Positions 33,501 through 42,344 of a DNA stretch of 64,000 nucleotides are shown piece by piece. How positions within the stretch are numbered: the first letter of the stretch is position 1; each line of letters opens with the position of its first letter. The position numbers were made by a program, and so were the translations under genes. Source of the stretch: Pantoea vagans (lineage in GTDB: Bacteria; Pseudomonadota; Gammaproteobacteria; Enterobacterales; Enterobacteriaceae); contig NZ_CP038854.1 of NCBI RefSeq assembly GCF_004792415.1, positions 248,001 through 312,000 of the forward strand. The letters run 5' to 3'. Under the pieces are notes generated by a model. That model made no database searches. It was not told the origin of the DNA and saw nothing but the letters and a program-made list of their open reading frames with translations.

Positions 33501-34481
33501 TTAGCTGCTGCCCCGAACTACCAGCTCACCCGGCATGATCACGCATTGTGAAGGCGCATCGGGCCGCATGATTTTCTGCAGCACCAGTTCACAGGCCCGA
33601 CGGCCTATCTCCTTTGAGGGCTGCGCCAGCGTTGTCAGTGGCGGTGAGACCATTTCAGCCAGTTCGCTGCCGTCAAACCCCACCACGGCGATATCATCAG
33701 GTATCCGTAACCCCGCCTGCTGAATCGCCGTCATGGCACCAGCGGCAAGCGTATCAGACACAGCAAACACCGCGTCAGGAACGGTTTCCTCCGCCAGCAA
33801 CTGCTCCATCGCCGCTTTTCCGGCGCTGAAGCTTAACTCGCTGGCACAGGCAATCGCCTGCCAGGTCAGGTGCTGTTCTTTGAGCTGGCAGGTGTAGCCC
33901 TGCTGACGCAGACGGGCATATCGGTAGCGGAGGTCGTGATTGATTAACGCGATGCGCTGACGTCCCCGCGCCGCAAGGAACTGCACCACTGACTGCGCAG
34001 CGACATCATCGTCAATACCGACGCAGGAAACCTGGCCAGTGTCATCATGTTCGGCGCACTGAACCCAGGGTGCCGCGCCTATCAGCTGACTCAGCTCCGG
34101 CAGCTTGCTGAAGGCATCCATCGTAATGATACCATCCACCATTTTGCCGGAGAGCAGTTGCAGGCTGGAGCGTGAACGTTCTATCTCCGCGCCCGAGTTG
34201 CACAGCAGGATGCGATAACCATTTTTCTCGGCGTGCGCCTCTATACCTTTAACCACCTCGGCGCAGAACGGGTTAGAGATATCTGAAACCAGCACCAGAA
34301 TCATCGAGCTGCGCGCCGTGCGCAGCTGACGAGCCAGCAGGTTGGGCTGATATTGGCTCTCTTCGATAGCCGCGAGCACCTTCTGACGATTAGCCGGTTT
34401 TACGCTGTCGCTGTTATTCAGCACCCTGGAAACCGTGGCAACTGAAACACCCGCCATCCGGGCGATTTTCTGAACAGACAT
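33501..34481 (-). CDS. LacI/GalR-family transcriptional repressor
   Basis: Repressor of 326 residues: helix-turn-helix SVQKIARMAGVSVATVSRVLNNSDSVKPANRQKVLAAIEE (1-42), then a periplasmic-binding-protein-like domain (about 60-326) with SMILVLVSDISNPFCAEVVKGIE and IAVVGFDGSELAEMVSPPLTTL. It resembles CytR-like regulators. It is the last gene of the operon at 33501-36867, and two perfect palindromes lie before that operon's first gene, so it probably represses its own operon until a sugar or nucleoside ligand binds. Confidence 0.92.
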   Translation of the reverse strand: MSVQKIARMAGVSVATVSRVLNNSDSVKPANRQKVLAAIEESQYQPNLLARQLRTARSSMILVLVSDISNPFCAEVVKGIEAHAEKNGYRILLCNSGAEIERSRSSLQLLSGKMVDGIITMDAFSKLPELSQLIGAAPWVQCAEHDDTGQVSCVGIDDDVAAQSVVQFLAARGRQRIALINHDLRYRYARLRQQGYTCQLKEQHLTWQAIACASELSFSAGKAAMEQLLAEETVPDAVFAVSDTLAAGAMTAIQQAGLRIPDDIAVVGFDGSELAEMVSPPLTTLAQPSKEIGRRACELVLQKIMRPDAPSQCVIMPGELVVRGSS

Positions 34482-34549
34482 AAAGATCCCTCTGGTTTAA
34501 TGCGTGTAAAGCTGACTCACCGCTCATCCGCTGAATCCACACCGCCATT

Positions 34550-35611
34550 TCAGGCGTTGCGATCCAGACCCAGCTGGTGGCGTACCGATGGGGCGTTCTC
34601 TGCTAAAGCAAAATCATCAAACGCGCGGTCAGCCACGGGAATAATATGGCGACGGATAAACGCTGCACCTTCACGCGCCCCGGTTTCGCCCTCCTTCAGG
34701 CAGCACTCCCACTCCAGCACGGCCCAGCCGTCATAGTCATACTGCGCCAGCTTGCTGAAGATACCCTTGAAGTCGATCTGCCCGTCGCCCGGCGAGCGAA
34801 AGCGTCCGGCACGGGCCAGCCAGGGCTGATAACCGCCATAAACGCCGCTGCGCCCGTTAAGCTGATATTCAGCATCCTTAACGTGAAAGGCTTTGATGCG
34901 CGAATGGTAGAGGTCGATGAACTGCAGATAGTCGATGTGTTGCAGCAGCAGATGGCTGGGGTCATACAGAATGTTGCAGCGCAGATGGTGATTCACCTCC
35001 GCCAGAAAACGCTCAAACGTGACACCGTCATGCAGGTCTTCGCCGGGATGAATCTCATAGCAGAGGTCAACGCCGTGATGGTCAAACACATCCAGTACCG
35101 GCAGCCAGCGCCGGGCCAGCTCGGTAAATGCCTCGTCGAACAGCGCTTCATGGTGCGGCGGCCAGGGATAGAACCAGGGCCACGCAAGCGAGCCGGAAAA
35201 CGTCGCGTGTGCGCGCAGACCGAGTTTTTCCGAGGCCGCCGCCGCACGCTTCAGGGCGGCGATAGCCCAGTCGGTGCGTCCGGCAGGATCGCCCCGCAGT
35301 GTTGCTGGCGCAAAATTATCAAATGCAAGGTCGTATGCCGGGTTTACCGCCACCAGCTGCCCTTCAAGATGGGTAGACAGCTCGCTGATCTCCAGTCCGA
35401 AACCGGCCAGCATTCCCCGGACATCATCACAATACGTCTGGCTGACCGCTGCCTGTTCAAGGTCGAATACAGCGGGCTGGTGACAGGGGATCTGCAGCGC
35501 CTGATATCCCAGCGAGGCAGCCCACTCCGCCAGACCCGCCAGCGAATTAAACGGCGGCTGTGAAGTGATAAACTGCGACAGAAAGATGCCCGGGCCCTTA
35601 ACTGTTTTCAT
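34550..35611 (-). CDS. Sugar phosphate isomerase/epimerase-like TIM-barrel protein
   Basis: Xylose-isomerase-like TIM barrel (AP endonuclease 2 family), 353 residues. Metal-site candidates: Glu in LCYEIHPGEDLHDG, Asp/His in NILYDPSHLLLQ, His in IKAFHVKDAEY and Glu near VLEWEC. It probably isomerises or epimerises a sugar or sugar acid; the substrate is not clear. Ends 68 bases before the repressor gene; 26 bases separate it from the upstream transporter, so transporter, enzyme and repressor form one operon. Confidence 0.87.
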   Translation of the reverse strand: MKTVKGPGIFLSQFITSQPPFNSLAGLAEWAASLGYQALQIPCHQPAVFDLEQAAVSQTYCDDVRGMLAGFGLEISELSTHLEGQLVAVNPAYDLAFDNFAPATLRGDPAGRTDWAIAALKRAAAASEKLGLRAHATFSGSLAWPWFYPWPPHHEALFDEAFTELARRWLPVLDVFDHHGVDLCYEIHPGEDLHDGVTFERFLAEVNHHLRCNILYDPSHLLLQHIDYLQFIDLYHSRIKAFHVKDAEYQLNGRSGVYGGYQPWLARAGRFRSPGDGQIDFKGIFSKLAQYDYDGWAVLEWECCLKEGETGAREGAAFIRRHIIPVADRAFDDFALAENAPSVRHQLGLDRNA

Positions 35612-35637
35612 CAGTAGCTCCTGTTTTTCGCTACCGC

Positions 35638-36867
35638 CTAATCACGGTATTTAAACGAGAAGAAGAAGATAATTGCGATCAGCGCGGCGGCAACCGCAGG
35701 TATCCACCAGAAGATTGCCCAGCTCTGCGCGCTGGCGTGACCTGCAACCAGATGGTTGTAAAGTGCGCCGGAGATTTGCGACCCCAGCAGCATGCCTATG
35801 CCGTAGGTGAACATCACCACCATGCTCTGCGCCTGCCCTTTTACCTTTTCACCGGCAATCCGATCGGTGTAAATAAATCCCACTACGAAGAAGAAGTCAT
35901 AGCAGACGCCATGCAGCAGAATGCCGAGGTAGATCAGCGTGCGCGTCTCATCGCTCATGCCCAGCGCGAACAGGGCATAGCGGACAAACCACGCCGTCAT
36001 CCCAATCAGCAGCATGTACTTCACACCCAGGCGACGAAACAGCAGCGGGATGATCAGCATAAAGGCAATTTCAGACATCTGGCCCAGCGACATCAGCGTG
36101 CTGACTTCGCGGATACCGGCATCCGCCAGCCAGGAGGCCGTAAAGGCATAGTAGGTGCCGAGCGGAATGGAGATCAGGGTGGCGCACAGCGCAAAGACCA
36201 TGAAATGCCGCAGCCGCAGCAAGGCGAAGGCGTCGGCGCAGAAGAGATCGCGGACTTTTAACGGTAAACCTTTAGCCGGTGCCGGTGTGTTAGGCAGCGT
36301 CAGGCTATAAATGGCCAGCAGGACCGAACAGAGTGCCGCCAGCTGGAACACCGCCACGCTGTCTGCAATGCCGGTCACGCCGATAAAGATCCCCGCCACA
36401 ATCCAGCCGATGGTGCCGAAGACCCTGACAATAGGGAAACTCTTCTCACTGCTGGCGAGACTGTGAAAGGCGATGTTATTCGAGAGCGCCAGCGTCGGCA
36501 TAAAGCAGAGCGTATAGCCAAATAACAGGGCGATTAGCAACGCGCCGTTCTCTGCGATCAGTGCCTGCGGCACGAACCAGAGAATCGCTGCACCCGCCAG
36601 ATTCATCACGGCCATCACTTTCTGCGAGGGAAAGAAGCGGTCCACCAGCATACCGAGCACAAACGGCGAGAGAATTGACGCAATAGGTCCGGCCGAAAAC
36701 GCATCCCCAATCAGCAACGGCATATTGTGACGGGTCATCACCAGCCCCAGCGTTACCGACCAGCTGCCCCAGATAAAGAACTGCATAAACATCATCAGAG
36801 AGAGGCGCGGCACCAGCAGCTTATGCTGCACCCGCTGACCTGCACTCTCCTGCACCGTTGCAATCAT
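35638..36867 (-). CDS. MFS transporter, nucleoside:H+ symporter (NupG/XapB) type
   Basis: Inner-membrane symporter of 409 residues with 12 helices. The N-terminus RLSLMMFMQFFIWGSWSVTLGLVM, the PFVLGMLVDRFFPSQKVMA loop, FGTIGWIVAGIFIG and the FFFVVGFIYTDRIAGEKVKGQAQSM segment are features of the NHS family. ATG 36867 is preferred, with GAGG six bases before; a longer in-frame start crosses the operators. First gene of the operon with an isomerase-like protein and LacI-type repressor. It may carry a nucleoside or sugar conjugate. Confidence 0.88.
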   Translation of the reverse strand: MIATVQESAGQRVQHKLLVPRLSLMMFMQFFIWGSWSVTLGLVMTRHNMPLLIGDAFSAGPIASILSPFVLGMLVDRFFPSQKVMAVMNLAGAAILWFVPQALIAENGALLIALLFGYTLCFMPTLALSNNIAFHSLASSEKSFPIVRVFGTIGWIVAGIFIGVTGIADSVAVFQLAALCSVLLAIYSLTLPNTPAPAKGLPLKVRDLFCADAFALLRLRHFMVFALCATLISIPLGTYYAFTASWLADAGIREVSTLMSLGQMSEIAFMLIIPLLFRRLGVKYMLLIGMTAWFVRYALFALGMSDETRTLIYLGILLHGVCYDFFFVVGFIYTDRIAGEKVKGQAQSMVVMFTYGIGMLLGSQISGALYNHLVAGHASAQSWAIFWWIPAVAAALIAIIFFFSFKYRD

Positions 36868-36882
36868 GAGAACCTCACGAAT

Positions 36883-36898
36883 AAGTAATCGATTACTT
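36883..36898. promoter_or_regulatory. LacI-type operator O1
   Basis: AAGTAATCGATTACTT is a perfect 16-base palindrome with the central CG usual for LacI-family operators, 15 bases before the symporter start. It probably binds the repressor encoded at 33501. Confidence 0.75.
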
Positions 36899-36914
36899 TC
36901 TGCCGGATTTAAAA

Positions 36915-36926
36915 GTAATCGATTAC
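36915..36926. promoter_or_regulatory. LacI-type operator O2
   Basis: GTAATCGATTAC repeats the core of the neighbouring palindrome. Centre-to-centre distance is 30 bases, close to three turns, so two repressors could bind on the same face of the helix. Confidence 0.75.
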
Positions 36927-37012
36927 AAGCGTTCATTCTTTCGCCGCGATCACAAATTGGTAACAGTACGTTATCATCCTTTCATTATTCATCATTGTGA
37001 TGTGACATCTGC

Positions 37013-37924
37013 TCAGGTCGTGATATCCGCTAATCGCGCTTTACGAAAACGGTAGCGCTCATAAAGCACTGAATAGAGGCCGCCGCACACCACCAGAACC
37101 GCACCGATGACCGTAGTGGTAGTCGGCAGGTTACCCAGCAACAGATAGCCCACCGCGACAGACCAGATCAGCGTGGTGTAATCGAACGGCGCCAGCAGCG
37201 AGGCTTCGGCGTACCGCAGGCTCAGGGTCATCAGAATCTGCGTGATTCCGCCCAGCAGTCCGCAACCTATCAGTAGCGCTACCTGATTACCGTGCGGCAC
37301 TTTCCAGCCGCCCGGCAGCGTGATCAGCGAGGTTAACGCTGTGGTGACGGCGAACCAGAAGGCGATTGCACCCGGCTTCTCTTTGCCGTTAAGAAACCGA
37401 ATCTGGACCAGTGCGCAGGCGGTACAGAAAGCTGCCATCAGCGCCAGCAGAATGCCCGCCGACGCGGAGAGCGAGAATGACGCCGACTGCGTCAGCGAAA
37501 GATGCCCGGAAAACATCACCAGAATGCCGCTGAAACCGGTAAAGACCGCCACCCAGCGATGGTGCCGCACTTTTTCACGCAACAGCAGTGCCGCCAGCAG
37601 CACGGTAAACAGCGGCGCGGCATAGTTAATCGCGGTGGCGTCGGTCAGTGAGATGTAGAGCAGCGACAGATAGCTGAAATAGAGGCCGCCGGTTCCGGCC
37701 AGCCCGCGCACAAAATGCCCGCGAATATTACGGGTGCGAATACCCTCCAGCACGCTGCCCTGAACGCGCAGCCAGATAAGCAGCGGGACCAGTGCCAGCA
37801 CAGAACGGAAAAAGATCACTTCGCCAACCGGGATTGCGCCATCCAGTCCTTTTACACAGGCCAGCATCAGCGTGGAGCTCAACGCAGCTGTGATCTTCAT
37901 CGCTATGCCAGCGGACGCGTTCAT
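37013..37924 (-). CDS. EamA/DMT-superfamily transporter
   Basis: Drug/metabolite transporter of 303 residues with ten predicted helices in two EamA repeats (about 10-140 and 155-285). Examples: EVIFFRSVLALVPLLIWLRV and ATAINYAAPLFTVLLAALLLREK at the end of the first repeat; LLAPFDYTTLIWSVAVGYLLLG in the second. The start at 37924 fits the family length although its Shine-Dalgarno is weak; a longer in-frame start would add 50 unlike residues. Substrate unknown. Monocistronic, divergent from lplA. Confidence 0.85.
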   Translation of the reverse strand: MNASAGIAMKITAALSSTLMLACVKGLDGAIPVGEVIFFRSVLALVPLLIWLRVQGSVLEGIRTRNIRGHFVRGLAGTGGLYFSYLSLLYISLTDATAINYAAPLFTVLLAALLLREKVRHHRWVAVFTGFSGILVMFSGHLSLTQSASFSLSASAGILLALMAAFCTACALVQIRFLNGKEKPGAIAFWFAVTTALTSLITLPGGWKVPHGNQVALLIGCGLLGGITQILMTLSLRYAEASLLAPFDYTTLIWSVAVGYLLLGNLPTTTTVIGAVLVVCGGLYSVLYERYRFRKARLADITT

Positions 37925-38156
37925 AGGTTTTTTAATCTCAGTGGGGAAAATAAGCAGTAAAATCAGCAGACTCAGACAACATACTGGCACAATGCTGTGC
38001 AGCAATCTGCCGTGATCGCGCCGCAGACGGCATATTATCTTTTTTTGCCGCCGCATCACGGCATGAAGAGGCATGTGAGTCCGTGTTCGTGCTGGTAGAC
38101 TTCTGCTCTCTGCCCTGTTTTTATGGGCCGCTTCTCATATGGAACGGGAGTTCATG

Positions 38157-39173
38157 ATGTCCACGCTGCGTTTACTGTTATCGGAATCCAGTGATCCCTG
38201 GTTTAACCTGGCGGTCGAAGAGTGCATTTTCCGGCAGATGCCCGCCACCCAGCGCGTGCTGTTCCTGTGGCGGAATGCGGAAACGGTGGTGATTGGGCGG
38301 GCGCAGAATCCGTGGAAAGAGTGCAACACCCGGCGCATGGCGGAAGATGGCATCCGTCTGGCGCGTCGCAGCAGCGGCGGCGGCGCGGTGTTTCACGATC
38401 TCGGCAACTGTTGTTTCACCTTTATGGCCGGCAAACCGGAGTACGATAAAAGCGTTTCAACTGCCATTATCCTGCGCGCACTGAACGCGCTGGGCGTTCC
38501 GGCGGAAGCATCCGGCCGTAACGATTTAGTGGTGAACACCGCTGACGGACTGCGCAAAATCTCCGGGTCTGCGTACCGTGAAACACCCGATCGCGGTTTT
38601 CATCATGGCACTATTTTGATGGATGCCGATCTTTCCCGGCTGGCAGATTACCTTAATCCTGATGTGAAGAAACTGCAGGCCAAAGGGATTACGTCAGTGC
38701 GCGCCAGGGTCGCCAATCTGACGGAGTTAACGCCGGGTATCAGCTATCAGGCGATCTGCTCCGCTGTGACGGACGCATTTTTCGAACATTTCGGCGAGCA
38801 GTGTGAGCCGGAGATGATCTCTCCCGATGCCCTGCCCGACCTGCCCGGATTTACTGAGCAGTTCGCAAAGCAGAGTAGCTGGGAGTGGAATTTCGGTCAG
38901 GCACCTGACTTCTCGCACCTGCTGGACCAGCGTTTTGTCTGGGGCGGTGTGGAGATTCACTTCGATGTCGAACGCGGCGTGATCAGCCGCTGTCAGATTT
39001 TCAGCGACAGTCTCAATCCCGCGCCGCTCGAAGCGCTGGCCCAGCGAATGCAGAACGTCACTTACCGGCCTGATGCACTGGAGCACGTGCTGAGTCAGCT
39101 GGTTGCCGATTTCCCGGCACAGCAGGCGGAGCTGACAGAATTGCAGCAGTGGCTGATCGCAAGCTTAAGATGA
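38157..39173 (+). CDS. lplA: Lipoate-protein ligase A
   Basis: Activates free lipoate with ATP and joins it to lysine of the E2 subunits of pyruvate and 2-oxoglutarate dehydrogenases and of GcvH. The 338-residue protein has the same length as E. coli LplA and is nearly identical over long stretches: [20 protein letters not shown], the lipoate-binding [15 protein letters not shown] and the [18 protein letters not shown] and FHHGT blocks. ATG 38157 is chosen: GGAG is six bases before it, and E. coli LplA starts with the same residues; ATG 38154 is next to it. A terminator follows about 85 bases later. Confidence 0.97.
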   Translation: MSTLRLLLSESSDPWFNLAVEECIFRQMPATQRVLFLWRNAETVVIGRAQNPWKECNTRRMAEDGIRLARRSSGGGAVFHDLGNCCFTFMAGKPEYDKSVSTAIILRALNALGVPAEASGRNDLVVNTADGLRKISGSAYRETPDRGFHHGTILMDADLSRLADYLNPDVKKLQAKGITSVRARVANLTELTPGISYQAICSAVTDAFFEHFGEQCEPEMISPDALPDLPGFTEQFAKQSSWEWNFGQAPDFSHLLDQRFVWGGVEIHFDVERGVISRCQIFSDSLNPAPLEALAQRMQNVTYRPDALEHVLSQLVADFPAQQAELTELQQWLIASLR

Positions 39174-39256
39174 ACAGGCTCAGTCTGAGACTCGCCCGCG
39201 CGAAACGCTGTCGCGGACAAAGACATCGCGCATATATTCAGCCAGGCATAAACGCA

Positions 39257-39281
39257 AAAAACCCGCACAAGGCGGGTTTTT
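39257..39281 (+). terminator. Rho-independent terminator after lplA
   Basis: AAAAACCCGC and GCGGGTTTTT form a 10-bp stem around a five-base loop, extended by more T residues. It can also end the convergent cold shock transcript. Confidence 0.85.
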
Positions 39282-39355
39282 TTATTATCAATTCAGGCTT
39301 ATCTGCTCAGGCTGTTGCCGTCATCGCGATTGTAAGCGTTATTGATAACAGAGGC

Positions 39356-39568
39356 TTACATAGGAACTACGTTTGCCGCTGAAGGACCTTTAGCGCCGTT
39401 TTCAATAGTGAATTCGACCTGCTGGCCTTCGTCCAGAGTTTTATAATCGTTGCTCTGGATTGCAGAGAAATGTACGAATACATCTTTGCTGCCGTCCTGA
39501 GGAGAGATAAAACCGAAGCCTTTACCTGCGTCAAACCATTTTACTAAACCAGTCATTTTATTAGACAT
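39356..39568 (-). CDS. CspA-family cold shock protein
   Basis: RNA-binding cold shock protein of 70 residues, a single OB fold that melts mRNA structure. RNP1 KGFGFI (16-21) and RNP2 VFVHF (30-34) are intact; the rest follows E. coli CspA closely ([30 protein letters not shown]). AAGGA lies seven bases before the ATG. A gap of more than 170 bases to a possible promoter suggests a long cold-responsive leader as in cspA. The exact paralogue (CspA, B or G) cannot be decided. Confidence 0.95.
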   Translation of the reverse strand: MSNKMTGLVKWFDAGKGFGFISPQDGSKDVFVHFSAIQSNDYKTLDEGQQVEFTIENGAKGPSAANVVPM

Positions 39569-39775
39569 CGATATTTCCTTAATTTATGAGCCACAAGTGG
39601 CGAAGATGGCCTGTCTTCCAGAAGGTTACTTACCAGGATTTTAGGAGGAGACTCATGAAGAAGGGGTATCTTGAGATATCGCTTGCACTGAGGACTGCTT
39701 TACTAAAACTGCTTTGATAAGGTCTGTGTTCCAAACCGAGGTCGCTATTAAGTCATGCCTGAGCGACTTAAGCAA
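39569..39775 (-). promoter_or_regulatory. Promoter and long 5' leader of the cold shock gene
   Basis: On the minus strand TTGCTT (39775-39770) and TTAATA (39751-39746), 18 bases apart, form a possible sigma-70 promoter. A start near 39740 gives a leader of about 170 bases, similar to the 159-base cspA leader that acts as a thermosensor. I did not find a certain cold-box. Confidence 0.4.
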
Positions 39776-39948
39776 ACATTATTTTAATTTAATTTTAACA
39801 TCCAGACGTCCGGAGCGCTCTGATTGATTTTTAAAGCCTTTTCAATTTTCAGGGCTGTCGGATGGATAATGATTGCTGAACGGTCAGATTAATCAAAACG
39901 AAGTGATTTGCGTTGCAGAAAAATAATATGGCAGGTCCGGGCAAATGC

Positions 39949-39977
39949 GGCGCAGCGGCCATGTCTGCCGCTGCGCC
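39949..39977 (-). terminator. Stem-loop downstream of the YdhP-like MFS gene
   Basis: GGCGCAGCGGC and GCCGCTGCGCC form an 11-bp perfect stem with a seven-base loop, 15 bases after the stop of the gene ending at 39992. The following sequence has only a short T-run. Confidence 0.55.
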
Positions 39978-39991
39978 CTGCACTATTTCGG

Positions 39992-41188
39992 TCAGGCTGG
40001 CTGAACCAGCTGACGCGCAGCATGGCGCGCCGTCATCACAAACACCATCAGACCGGCCACACCCAGTGCCACGCCGACCCAGGCCGTTGAGATCCAGCCA
40101 TAGCCCAGCGACACCGTCAGGCCACCGAGATAAGCGCCCATCGCATTGGCTATATTCAGCGCCGAATGGTTCATTGCAGCCGCCAGCGTTTGTGAATCAT
40201 TGGCGACATCCATCAGGCGAATCTGTAACGACGGCAGCAGCACCGAGCAGGTGCCAATCAGGAAGGTCGCCAGCAGTCCGGTTGCCACATGCTGAACCAG
40301 TACCGGGAAGGCCAGCATCACCAGCACGTTCCATAACAGCGTCCAGCCAATAATGTTGAGCACCGAACCATCAGCCAGACGGCCACCGACCAGATTACCG
40401 ATGATCATTCCCAGTCCAAACGCCACCATCGCCCATGGGATGAGTGAAGGAGAGATGCCAGCGATATTAATCAGCGTCGGCGCGATATAGCTGAAGATCG
40501 CGAACATGCCGCCAAAGCCGACCGCGCCCACCAGCAGGGTCAGCAGCACCTGTGGGTTTTTCAGCGCGCCCAGTTCGCGCAGCGGATGTGCATCCGTATC
40601 GCCTGGCGTGTAAGGCACATAGCGACCAATCAGCAGGCAGGTCAGAAGACCAATCGCGCCCACAAAGGTGAATACCACGTGCCAGCTGAATAGCTGCCCA
40701 ATCCACGAGCCCAGCGGCACGCCAATCAGGGTCGCGACCGTCAGTCCCAGCATCAGGGACGCCAGCGCACGACCGCGTCGTTCAAGCGGCACCAGTGAAG
40801 CCGCCACCAGCGATGCCACGCCAAAGTAAGCCCCGTGCGGGAGGCCGGTCAGAAAGCGCGCCACCAGCAGGCCGTGATAGCTGTCGGCCATCGCGCTGGC
40901 GACATTACCGATGCTGAACAGCGCCATCAGGATCAGCAGCAGCGATTTACGCGCCATCCGCGCTGCCAGGACGGCAATAAACGGTGCGCCCACCACCACA
41001 CCCAGCGCGTAACTGGCGATGGCGTTGCCCGCCTGCGGTTCGGTGATCGCCAGAGAGCGTGAAACATCGGGCAGCAGGCCCATCATGATGAACTCACCGG
41101 TTCCGATCCCAAAGCCGCCCAGCGCAAGAGCGAGTAATGCCCAGCGGACAAAACCGGCATCGTCGGTTTTATGATTTTTTCTTAACAA
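39992..41188 (-). CDS. MFS exporter, YdhP/AraJ-like (DHA1)
   Basis: Inner-membrane exporter of about 398 residues with 12 helices. ALALGGFGIGTGEFIMMGLLPDVSRSL (helix 1), YALGVVVGAPFIAVLAARMARKSLLL (helix 2 and motif A) and LTGLPHGAYFGVASLVAASLVP are typical of the AraJ/YdhP group of sugar and drug efflux proteins. The start is uncertain: the frame runs upstream to ATG 41290 without a ribosome site, while TTG 41188 gives the family length and has GGGA upstream; TTG is preferred. Substrate not predictable. Monocistronic. Confidence 0.82.
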   Translation of the reverse strand: MLRKNHKTDDAGFVRWALLALALGGFGIGTGEFIMMGLLPDVSRSLAITEPQAGNAIASYALGVVVGAPFIAVLAARMARKSLLLILMALFSIGNVASAMADSYHGLLVARFLTGLPHGAYFGVASLVAASLVPLERRGRALASLMLGLTVATLIGVPLGSWIGQLFSWHVVFTFVGAIGLLTCLLIGRYVPYTPGDTDAHPLRELGALKNPQVLLTLLVGAVGFGGMFAIFSYIAPTLINIAGISPSLIPWAMVAFGLGMIIGNLVGGRLADGSVLNIIGWTLLWNVLVMLAFPVLVQHVATGLLATFLIGTCSVLLPSLQIRLMDVANDSQTLAAAMNHSALNIANAMGAYLGGLTVSLGYGWISTAWVGVALGVAGLMVFVMTARHAARQLVQPA

Positions 41189-41442
41189 AATGGATTCCCA
41201 ATGGCATGAACTGAAAAGCTGACGTGAGCCGGCGGGAGAAAGCAGAACGTGTTCCCGTCCGGATGAAGCGGTTTGACTATAGAAAGTCATGCCGCGCTAA
41301 GCAACCCATTTTGTGATCTGACGCACAGTTGAGGCTGTTTCAGCGGCACACTTGTACTGTTCAGGTCAGGATCGAATTGCGCTGTGCCCGCTCACAATCC
41401 GGAGAGACCATGCAGGCTTAAGTCGGGAATGTCTGCTTAACT

Positions 41443-41475
41443 GACCGGTTAACGCGTCTTTATTTAACCGGTTAC
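41443..41475. promoter_or_regulatory. Paired ACCGGTTA repeats before the SDR gene
   Basis: GACCGGTTAA (41443-41452) and TTTAACCGGTTAC (41463-41475) form an inverted repeat, each half containing the palindrome ACCGGT. They lie 20-50 bases before the SDR start, where a repressor would act. The regulator is not identifiable. The rest of the 304-base gap shows nothing further. Confidence 0.4.
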
Positions 41476-41492
41476 TGAACAGGAATCAGCAG

Positions 41493-42242
41493 ATGACGAC
41501 CAGAGTGATCCTTCTTACCGGTGCCAGCGGACGCATCGGCCGGACCTTCTTCGCAGCCACCCAGAGTCGCTACCGTTTTATCCTGACGGATGTGCGGGAG
41601 CCCGACTACGCGATCCCTACCCCGCATCGGTTTATCGCAGCGGATTTGTCGCAACCTGATCAGGCGGCGAAGTTGCTGGCCGAAGAACCTGTCGATACCG
41701 TCATCCACCTCGCCTGTATCCCTGATGCACAGGCCAGTTTCGACGATCTGCTGCCCGCGAACATTCTCTCCACCACCTGGTTACTGAAGGCTGCCGCAGA
41801 GCATCGCTGTCGTCATCTGGTATTTGCCAGCAGTGCGCAGACCATCGAGGGCTATCCGACAGATGTTCAGATACATCACGGCATGGCTGTCTGTCCTGCA
41901 AATCTGTATGGCGTCACCAAATGTTATGGGGAAGCCCTTTGCGCTTTCTATGCCAGCCAGCAGGGTCTGAGCTGCGTGGCACTGAGAATCGGAGCGTTTG
42001 AAGCAAAACTGGATAACAGCCAGCACACGGCGCGGGATTACAGCGCCTGGCTGAGTCCGGATGATGCCGTCCGCTTGCTGACCGGCGCTGTCGAGGCAGA
42101 GAACATCACCTTCTTTATTGGCTACGGCATTTCCGATAACCGTTTCAAGCGCTTCGATCTGACCCAGACGCGCGAGGTGCTGGGCTATATACCGTCCGAT
42201 AACGCATTCAGAGCCTTTACACCGGGTGAACTGGATTATTAA
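41493..42242 (+). CDS. NAD-dependent SDR, uronate dehydrogenase-like
   Basis: Extended short-chain dehydrogenase of 249 residues. NAD-binding motif LLTGASGRIGRTF (7-19), VIHLACIPDAQASFDDL with the second cofactor contact, active-site Ser in LVFASSAQTIEGYP and YxxxK in ANLYGVTKCYGEAL. It resembles bacterial uronate dehydrogenases, which oxidise galacturonate or glucuronate to the lactone; this assignment is only probable. AGGAA precedes the ATG. A paired inverted repeat upstream suggests sugar-acid-responsive repression. Confidence 0.8.
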   Translation: MTTRVILLTGASGRIGRTFFAATQSRYRFILTDVREPDYAIPTPHRFIAADLSQPDQAAKLLAEEPVDTVIHLACIPDAQASFDDLLPANILSTTWLLKAAAEHRCRHLVFASSAQTIEGYPTDVQIHHGMAVCPANLYGVTKCYGEALCAFYASQQGLSCVALRIGAFEAKLDNSQHTARDYSAWLSPDDAVRLLTGAVEAENITFFIGYGISDNRFKRFDLTQTREVLGYIPSDNAFRAFTPGELDY

Positions 42243-42344
42243 CCCAGCTCCCGCGGGCGTTGCGGTGCCGGATTCTGGCGCTTTATCTCAACAGCCGCCG
42301 GGCAGTCCGGCGGTTGCTTCAGCTTTGTGCCAGAGATCGGCAAA

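Noticed and set aside
41412..41423. Tiny leader ORF (Met-Gln-Ala-stop) with GGAGAG before the SDR gene
   Set aside because: Three codons and no attenuator structure; not enough to call a leader peptide.
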